Source of the DNA: Propionibacteriales bacterium
GTDB lineage: Bacteria > Actinomycetota > Actinomycetes > Propionibacteriales > Nocardioidaceae
Assembly (NCBI GenBank): GCA_026392465.1
Contig: JAPLCA010000026.1
Span: 124,001 to 188,000 of the forward strand
DNA: 64,000 nt
Direction of reading: 5' to 3'
Under the pieces are notes generated by a model, which saw only the letters and a program-made list of their open reading frames with translations, was not told where the DNA came from and did not search any database. The translations under genes and the position numbers were made by a program. Positions 58,831 through 64,000 of the stretch are shown piece after piece. Numbering within the stretch: the stretch's first letter is position 1; the number at the start of each line of letters is the position of its first letter.

Positions 58831-59305
58831 GTGGTCTCCGAAAGGGCCTCGACCGGGCGGCTGGGCGCGAGGTGGGCTGGGTTCTCGGGCTGTGGCTCCC
58901 GCTGTGGGACGCAAGATTCTTCCTTCGTGCGCGGTTGGCCCAAGATGCTGCGTTTGCGCGGTCCGGCGGTGGATCTGCCACCTTCCGAGCGCTCTACAGG
59001 TGGCAGATCCACCGACGAGGAGGCGAGGGGTGTGAAGGATTCTTCCTTCTCGTGGACCGTTCCACGAGAAGGAAGAATCCTTCGTCTCCCCAACGCCAAG
59101 GGCACCCAAGATGCTGCATTCGCGCGAGTGAGACCGAACGCTTCTGCGTTCACGACGGGATCCCGTAGCAAACGCAGCATCCTTCGAATCCCAGCGCACG
59201 AACGCAGAATCCTGCGTCCCACAGCGCGGGCCGCAGCCCGAGACCCCAAGCCGACCCCCGCCCAGCCGCCCGGTCGAGGCCCTTTCGGAGCGCAGGACGA
59301 GTCGA

Positions 59306-59437
59306 AGCCGCACCGACGCACCCCCACCCGAAAGCAAAGCCACACCAGCGCAGCCCCACCCGACCACGGAGCCGCACCCACGCAGCCCCACCCGAGAGAG
59401 AAGCCACGCCAGCGCAGCCCCACCCAAGAGAGAAGCC
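59306..59437. repeat. Tandem array of 32-bp units (copy 4, right)
   Basis: AGCCRCRCC-type starts at 59306, 59338, 59370, 59402 and 59434, exactly 32 bp apart, carry CGCAGCCCCACCCGA, the reverse complement of the left-array core. Confidence 0.88.
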
Positions 59438-59460
59438 CCGGACGCGGTCCCCGCCCCGCC

Positions 59461-62367
59461 CTACTCCCCCGGCGCGAGGAGCTCGGCGAGGTGGAGGGCT
59501 GGGACGTCGGCGAGGTCGTCGAGCTGGGTGCGGCAGGAGAAGCCGTCGGCGAGGACAACCGCGCCCTCGCCCATGGCGCGGACGGCGGGCATGAGCTGCT
59601 GCTCGGCGACGGCGACGGACACCTCGTAGTGGCCGCGCTCGACGCCGAAGTTGCCGGCGAGGCCGCAGCAGCCGGACAGCCGGGTGACGGTCGCGCCGGT
59701 CCGGCCGAGCACGTCGAGGTCGGCCTCGAAGCCGAGCACCGACGACTGGTGGCAGTGCGGCTGCACGACCACCTCCGTCCCGCTGAGGTCGGGGGGCTCC
59801 CAGCCGTCGGTGCGGGCGAGCAGCTCCGCGAGGGTGAAGACCCCCTGCGCGACCTCGACCGCGCGCGGGTCGTCCGTCAGCTCCACCGCGTCGGAGCGGA
59901 GCACCGCGAGGCACGACGGCTCCAGGCCGACGACCGGCACCCCCTCGGCGACGTACTCGTGCAGCACGGCGACGGTGCGCGCCACGAGCGAGCGGGCGGT
60001 GTCGAGCTGGCCGGTCGTGATCCAGGTGAGTCCGCAGCAGGCCTGCTTCTGGACGACCTCCACCCGGTACCCGGCCGACTCGAGCAGCCGCACGGCGGCG
60101 TGGCCGCCGGACGTGGAGAAGTACTCGGTGAAGGAGTCGGCCCAGATCGCGACGCGGGGCCGGTCGGTGCGCCGCGCCGAGGCCTCGAGCGCCGGCCGGG
60201 CGGCGCGGCTGAACCGACGCGTCGCGAACGAGGGCAGGCTGCGCCGCTGGTCGACGCCTGCGACCCACCGCGCCACGTGGGCGAGCCCCGGCACGCGCAG
60301 GGCCAGGTTGGCGAGCGCCGCGACGGGCGACGTCAGCCGTGCCCAGAACGGCAGCTTCCCGAGGACGTAGTGGCTGCGCGGCCGCACCCGGCCCCGGTAG
60401 GTCTGGTGCAGCACCTCGGACTTGTAGGTCGCCATGTCGATGCCCGTGGGGCAGTCGTTCAGGCAGCCCTTGCACGACAGGCAGAGGTCGAGCGCCTCAT
60501 GCACCTCCGGCGCGCGGTAGCCGCCGGTCACCAGCCGCCCGTCGACCATCTCCTGCAGCACGCGCGCACGCCCGCGGGTGGAGTCCTTCTCGTCGCGGGT
60601 GGCCTGGAAGGAGGGGCACATGACGCCGTGCGACGCCTTGTTGTCGGCGAGGCACTTGCCGACGCCCGTGCACCGGTGCACGGCCGCACCGAGGTCGCCG
60701 TCGTCGTGCAGCAGCCGCAGTCCCCGGCGCGATCCCTGCAGGCCCGGCGCCCATCCGCGACCCTGCGTCCGCAGATCGGCATCCAGCGCACGAACACCCG
60801 GCAGGGGTGCCGGGCCCCGGGCGGCGGACGGCAGAGCGCCGGGATCGACGAGCACGCCAGGGTTGAGCAGGTTGTCGGGGTCGAGCACGTGCTTGACGCC
60901 GCGGAAGAGCGCGATCGCCTGCTCGGAGTACATGAGGGGCAGGAGCTCCGACCGGGCTCGACCGTCGCCGTGCTCGCCGGAGAACGAGCCGCCGTGCGTG
61001 GCGGTGAGCCGGGCGGCGTCCTCGATGAAGGCGCGGTACCCGGCCTGGCCGCCAGGCTCCGACAGCGGGAAGTCGATGCGCACGTGCACGCAGCCGTCGC
61101 CGAGGTGGCCGTACGGCTCGCCGTTCAGGCCGTGCTGCTGCAGGAGGGCGTCGAAGTCGCGCAGGTACTGCCCGACCCGCTCGGGCGGCACGGCCGCGTC
61201 CTCCCAGCCGGAGAGGGCCGGACGGTCCCAGATCCGTGACGCCAGACCCGCACCCTCCTCGCGGATGCGCCAGAACGCGGCCTGCTCGGCCACCGACGTC
61301 ACGTGCCGGTGCGACAGCGAGGCGGAGTCCGCGACGACGCGCTCGGCCTGGGCCGCCAGCTCGGCAGGGTCGTCACCGGCGAGCTCGACGTAGAGGTAGC
61401 CGCCGCCGCGCGGGTACTCGGGCACGCCCGCCGTCCCCTTCGCGGCGCGGTACACCTCCACGATCCGCGCGCCGAGTCCCTCGCAGGCGATCGGACCGTG
61501 CGGCAGCATCGTGGGCACGTCGTCGCCGGCCTCGGCCATCGAGCCGTAGCCGAGCACCACGAGGTGCACGTGCTGCGGGGTCTGCACGAGGTCGACGGTG
61601 GCGCCGAGGAGCACGCCCAGCGTCCCCTCGGTGCCGGCCATGAACGAGGCGACGTCGAAGCCGCGCTCGGGCAGCAGGTGCTCGAGGCTGTAGCCCGACA
61701 CCTGGCGGCCGAAACGGCCGAGCTCGGTGCGCACGGTCGCCAGGTCGGACGCGACGACGTCGCGCAGCCGGTCGAGGGTCGGCGAGCTGGTGGCGACGTC
61801 GCGCCCGAGCGTGAGCCGCTCCCCCGTGCCGGTGACGACGTCGAGCGCGGCGACGTTGTCGGAGCTGCGGCCGTACCCGAGGGCGCGGTTGCCGCAGGCG
61901 TTGTTGCCGATCATCCCGCCGACCGTGCACCGGGTGTGCGTCGACGGGTCGGGGCCGAAGCGCAGCCCCTGCGGCGCGGCGACCTTCTGCAGCGCGGCGT
62001 GCACGATGCCGGGGTCGACCCGCGCGACACGACGTTCGACGTCGATCTCGTGGACGCGGTTCAGGTGCTTGGCGAAGTCGACGACGATGCCGGTGCCCAC
62101 CGCGTTGCCGGCGATGGAGGTGCCAGCGCCGCGGGAGGTGACGGGCACCCCGGTGGCACGCGACGCGTCGAGCACGGCGAGCACCTCCTCGACCGACCGC
62201 GGCCGGACCACGACCTGTGGCACGACGCGGTAGAGCGACGCGTCGGTGCTGTACAGCGCGCGGGTGGTGCTGGAGTCGTCGACGTCGGCGACCTCGCGGC
62301 GGCGGAGCTCGGCGACGACGTCGGCCGGGGAGGCGGCGACGCTGGGGCCGACCGTGTCGACGCTCAC
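59461..62367 (-). CDS. FAD/Fe-S dehydrogenase, YdiJ-like (putative D-2-hydroxyglutarate dehydrogenase)
   Basis: A 968-residue fusion. Residues 1-510 are a GlcD-type FAD-linked oxidase with the FAD loop TSRGAGTSIAGNAVG (near 77) and GNNACGNRALGYGRSSDN. Residues 555-640 hold ferredoxin-type Fe-S ligands (CTGVGKC and LSCKGCLNDCP). The C-terminal part has two CCG-domain motifs (QACCGLTW near 774, GCCGLAGNFG near 898). This is the layout of E. coli YdiJ, an oxidiser of D-2-hydroxyglutarate. The ALPSAARGPAPLPG segment in the linker is encoded by the 36-bp repeat 60797-60832. The GTG overlaps the stop of the upstream transhydrogenase gene (GTGA). D-lactate or glycolate is an alternative substrate. 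Confidence 0.9.
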   Translation of the reverse strand: MSVDTVGPSVAASPADVVAELRRREVADVDDSSTTRALYSTDASLYRVVPQVVVRPRSVEEVLAVLDASRATGVPVTSRGAGTSIAGNAVGTGIVVDFAKHLNRVHEIDVERRVARVDPGIVHAALQKVAAPQGLRFGPDPSTHTRCTVGGMIGNNACGNRALGYGRSSDNVAALDVVTGTGERLTLGRDVATSSPTLDRLRDVVASDLATVRTELGRFGRQVSGYSLEHLLPERGFDVASFMAGTEGTLGVLLGATVDLVQTPQHVHLVVLGYGSMAEAGDDVPTMLPHGPIACEGLGARIVEVYRAAKGTAGVPEYPRGGGYLYVELAGDDPAELAAQAERVVADSASLSHRHVTSVAEQAAFWRIREEGAGLASRIWDRPALSGWEDAAVPPERVGQYLRDFDALLQQHGLNGEPYGHLGDGCVHVRIDFPLSEPGGQAGYRAFIEDAARLTATHGGSFSGEHGDGRARSELLPLMYSEQAIALFRGVKHVLDPDNLLNPGVLVDPGALPSAARGPAPLPGVRALDADLRTQGRGWAPGLQGSRRGLRLLHDDGDLGAAVHRCTGVGKCLADNKASHGVMCPSFQATRDEKDSTRGRARVLQEMVDGRLVTGGYRAPEVHEALDLCLSCKGCLNDCPTGIDMATYKSEVLHQTYRGRVRPRSHYVLGKLPFWARLTSPVAALANLALRVPGLAHVARWVAGVDQRRSLPSFATRRFSRAARPALEASARRTDRPRVAIWADSFTEYFSTSGGHAAVRLLESAGYRVEVVQKQACCGLTWITTGQLDTARSLVARTVAVLHEYVAEGVPVVGLEPSCLAVLRSDAVELTDDPRAVEVAQGVFTLAELLARTDGWEPPDLSGTEVVVQPHCHQSSVLGFEADLDVLGRTGATVTRLSGCCGLAGNFGVERGHYEVSVAVAEQQLMPAVRAMGEGAVVLADGFSCRTQLDDLADVPALHLAELLAPGE
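60797..60832. repeat. 36-bp G+C-rich repeat inside the FAD/Fe-S dehydrogenase gene
   Basis: Matches 32 of 36 bases of the repeat at 4803-4838, here in the plus-strand sense. It falls in frame in the interdomain linker (about residues 512-524). Confidence 0.82.
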
Positions 62368-63671
62368 CAGAGCTCGAGGGACGCGTCGAGGATGCCGGCG
62401 ACGTCGTCCTCGGTGACGTCGCGGGGCGCGGTGGCCAGGAGCCGCTGCTGCTTCATCGCGCCGTCGACGAGGGGGTCGAGGTCGTTGCTCCCGAAGCCGA
62501 CGGCGGACAGCCCGGCGGGGATGCCGACGTCGCGCATGATCGAGGTGAGCACCTGCGGCAGCAGGTCCGCGGGGTCCGAGGGCATGCTCGCGTCGGGGTC
62601 CAGCAGGCGCGCGGCGCGCACGTGGCGCTCGGGCGCGGCCTCGAAGGTGAACCGGAAGGCGGCGGGCGCGGTGAGCGACACGGCCATGCCGTGCGGCACC
62701 AGGCCGGCGTGCCCGGAGGCGCCGTCGTCGCCCGGGTACCCCTCGGGACGGAACTCGCGCACCTGGCCGGCGATCGGGTAGGCGTTCGCGTGCGGGATGT
62801 GCACGCCCGCGTTGCCGAAGCCGAGCCCCGCGAACGTGGCGGCGGTGGCCACCTCGGTGCGCGCATCGAGGTCGTCGCCGTGGCTGACCGCGCGCCGGAA
62901 CGAGCCGGCCATCAGCGCGAGCGCGCGCTCCGACCAGACGTCGGAGATCGGGTTCGAGCCGCAGTAGGGCACCCGCTCACCCGCCTGCTTGGCCTCGTAG
63001 GAGGTGTAGGGGCGTGCGGTGTAGCTCTCGAGCGCGTGGCACAGGATGTCGAGTCCCGAGGCGGCCGTCACCGACGCGGGCTGGGTGAGGGTGAGCTCGG
63101 GGTCGACGACGGCCAGCACCGGACGCAGCCGAGGGTGCGAGATGCCGGTCTTGACGTGCTGGTCGACGACGTCGAGCACGCAGATGGTGGTGCTCTCGCT
63201 GCCGGTGCCGGTGGTCGTGGGCACGGCCACGAGCGGGAGGAGCGGCCGGCTCGGGGCACGGCCCTGACCGACCGGCGCGTTGACGTAGTCCATCAGCTCG
63301 CCGTCGTTGGTGAGCAGGAGCGCGACGGCCTTGGCGGTGTCGATGCTGCTGCCGCCGCCGACCGCCAGGACGGCGTCGACGGGCCCGGCGTCGCGGGCGA
63401 AGGCGACGGCCTCCTCGAGGCTGCCGTCGGTGGGCTCCACCCGAGCGCCGTCGAACACGACGACGTCGAGACCGTCGCCGGCCAGGCGGTCGGCGATCTC
63501 CGCCGGTCGCCCGGTCGCGGCGACTCCGGCGTCGGTGACGAGCAGCACGCGGCGGGCACCGAGCTCGGCGAGGTCGTGCCCGAGCTCGTGCCGGGCGCCG
63601 ACGCCGAGCTTCAGGCGCGGTGCGCCGTACGTGAAGACGGTCTCGGGGTGGTGGGGGGCGAAGCCGGACAT
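62364..63671 (-). CDS. Hydroxyacid-oxoacid transhydrogenase (iron-containing alcohol dehydrogenase family)
   Basis: A 435-residue group III dehydrogenase matching the ADHFE1/HOT type. The NAD loop is GGGSSIDTAKAVALL, PTTTGTGSESTT follows, and metal-binding histidines lie in ASGLDILCHALESYTARPYT and in VPHGMAVSLT; GSNPISDVWS and FGNAGVHIPHANAYPI are HOT signatures. HOT transfers hydride from 4-hydroxybutyrate to 2-oxoglutarate, giving succinate semialdehyde and D-2-hydroxyglutarate. The stop overlaps the GTG of the FAD/Fe-S gene, and its ATG is 10 nt after the regulator stop, with AGGAG upstream. Confidence 0.88.
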   Translation of the reverse strand: MSGFAPHHPETVFTYGAPRLKLGVGARHELGHDLAELGARRVLLVTDAGVAATGRPAEIADRLAGDGLDVVVFDGARVEPTDGSLEEAVAFARDAGPVDAVLAVGGGSSIDTAKAVALLLTNDGELMDYVNAPVGQGRAPSRPLLPLVAVPTTTGTGSESTTICVLDVVDQHVKTGISHPRLRPVLAVVDPELTLTQPASVTAASGLDILCHALESYTARPYTSYEAKQAGERVPYCGSNPISDVWSERALALMAGSFRRAVSHGDDLDARTEVATAATFAGLGFGNAGVHIPHANAYPIAGQVREFRPEGYPGDDGASGHAGLVPHGMAVSLTAPAAFRFTFEAAPERHVRAARLLDPDASMPSDPADLLPQVLTSIMRDVGIPAGLSAVGFGSNDLDPLVDGAMKQQRLLATAPRDVTEDDVAGILDASLELW

Positions 63672-63681
63672 GCCGCTCCTG

Positions 63682-64000
63682 TCAGCTCGTTTCCAGACGT
63701 GTCGAGGACGTCGACGACAGTAGCATGCTACTGGCTGTCAGCGCCTGCGCTCGAGAGCGCCAGGCGCCGACGTCGACGGCGGGGTCGAGCTGGCGCGCGA
63801 GCAGCTCCGCGGTGTGCAGCAGGTGCTCGCTCATGAGCGCGGCCGCCCGACCCGCGTCCTGGTCGAGCACGGCCTGCACGACGGGCTCGTGCTCCTCGAG
63901 GATCTCCTGCGCCCCGCGGGAGCGGTGCAGGGTGACCGCGCCGCGCGCCTGGATCGAGGCCCGCAGGGCGAGCACCTCCTCGCCCAGCCTGCCGTTGCCG
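63682..64000 (-). CDS. FCD-domain GntR-family regulator (5' partial)
   Basis: The C-terminal 105 residues of a FadR-type regulator; the rest, including the DNA-binding domain, lies beyond the window. The FCD ligand domain is recognisable from RASIQARGAVTLHRSRGA, EHEPVVQAVLDQDAGRAAALMSEHL and its helical spacing with conserved His. These regulators sense small acids. It is 10 nt upstream of the transhydrogenase gene in the same direction and probably autoregulates this operon in response to a hydroxyacid. Confidence 0.78.
   Translation of the reverse strand, partial: GNGRLGEEVLALRASIQARGAVTLHRSRGAQEILEEHEPVVQAVLDQDAGRAAALMSEHLLHTAELLARQLDPAVDVGAWRSRAQALTASSMLLSSTSSTRLETS

Larger units (their letters stand above)
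58640..59440. repeat. Composite inverted-array element, copy 4
   Basis: Left array of 32-bp units from 58657; 29-bp inverted repeat 58836-58864 with its perfect partner at 59262-59290; hairpin A 58967-59014; hairpin B 59034-59083 with a perfect 23-bp stem; hairpin C 59144-59177; right array from 59306. Hairpin order and orientation match copies 1 and 2, while the arrays match copy 3. The gap between hairpins B and C is 60 nt, as in all copies. It sits between the DUF3151 start and the stop of the FAD/Fe-S dehydrogenase gene. Confidence 0.9.

Overview
The window is about 72% G+C. Nearly every base lies in tightly packed genes with many GTG starts and 4-base ATGA/GTGA overlaps. Actinomycete-only families recur: DUF3017 after folD, DUF3151, DUF6350, DUF6891, an SCO4848-type membrane protein, monomeric NADP isocitrate dehydrogenase and PspC-type sensor kinases. 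Together these point to an actinomycete, most likely Nocardioidaceae (Nocardioides/Aeromicrobium-like). The genus cannot be fixed from the sequence alone. There is no sign of plasmid, phage, IS, rRNA, tRNA or CRISPR content; this looks like core chromosome.

Layout. 1-10 kb: the end of a saccharopine-dehydrogenase-like gene with an acyl-CoA ligase, then icd, catalase, mdh, a secreted M14 peptidase, DUF3017 and folD. 10-15 kb: two paralogous TetR regulators, purH-purN and a DUF6350 membrane protein. 15-24 kb: a sigma-factor/membrane/sensor fusion, sucCD, a secreted M23 peptidase, the helicase pcrA and a GntR/GNAT pair. 25-34 kb: zwf, a cation/proton antiporter, a lipoprotein, a PspC/LiaF-type envelope-stress cluster (histidine kinase, response regulator, PspC protein) and glpQ. 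34-38 kb: an ethanolamine operon, eat-eutB-eutC. 38-48 kb: a DMT transporter, fpg, a PhaC-like hydrolase, mntH, a DEAD-box helicase, a NYN nuclease-like gene and purSQ. 48-58 kb: an acyl-CoA ligase, purC, purB, purD, purA and a diacylglycerol kinase. 59-64 kb: a three-gene set of FCD regulator, hydroxyacid-oxoacid transhydrogenase and a YdiJ-like FAD/Fe-S dehydrogenase, which reads as a D-2-hydroxyglutarate cycle.

Central metabolism dominates: TCA enzymes (icd, mdh, sucCD), NADPH supply (icd, zwf), and nine purine or one-carbon genes (folD, purH, purN, purS, purQ, purC, purB, purD, purA), all on the minus strand but spread over 47 kb.

The most unusual content is non-coding. Four intergenic stretches (24181-25019, 40775-41600, 50750-51480, 58640-59440), the only large gene-free regions, are copies of one composite element. 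Each has outer arrays of 31-33 bp tandem repeats in inverted orientation, a 29-bp inverted repeat inside the arrays, and three nested hairpins (A, B, C). Hairpins B and C are exactly 60 nt apart in all four copies. Stem changes are compensated between copies, one copy has its core inverted, and each element ends close to the stop codon of a minus-strand gene. A lone hairpin A sits at 11439-11488. A second, unrelated 36-bp G+C-rich repeat lies upstream of the catalase gene and also in frame inside purB and the YdiJ-like gene. At least ten genes carry a TANNNT box exactly 6 nt before the start codon, the signature of leaderless transcripts.
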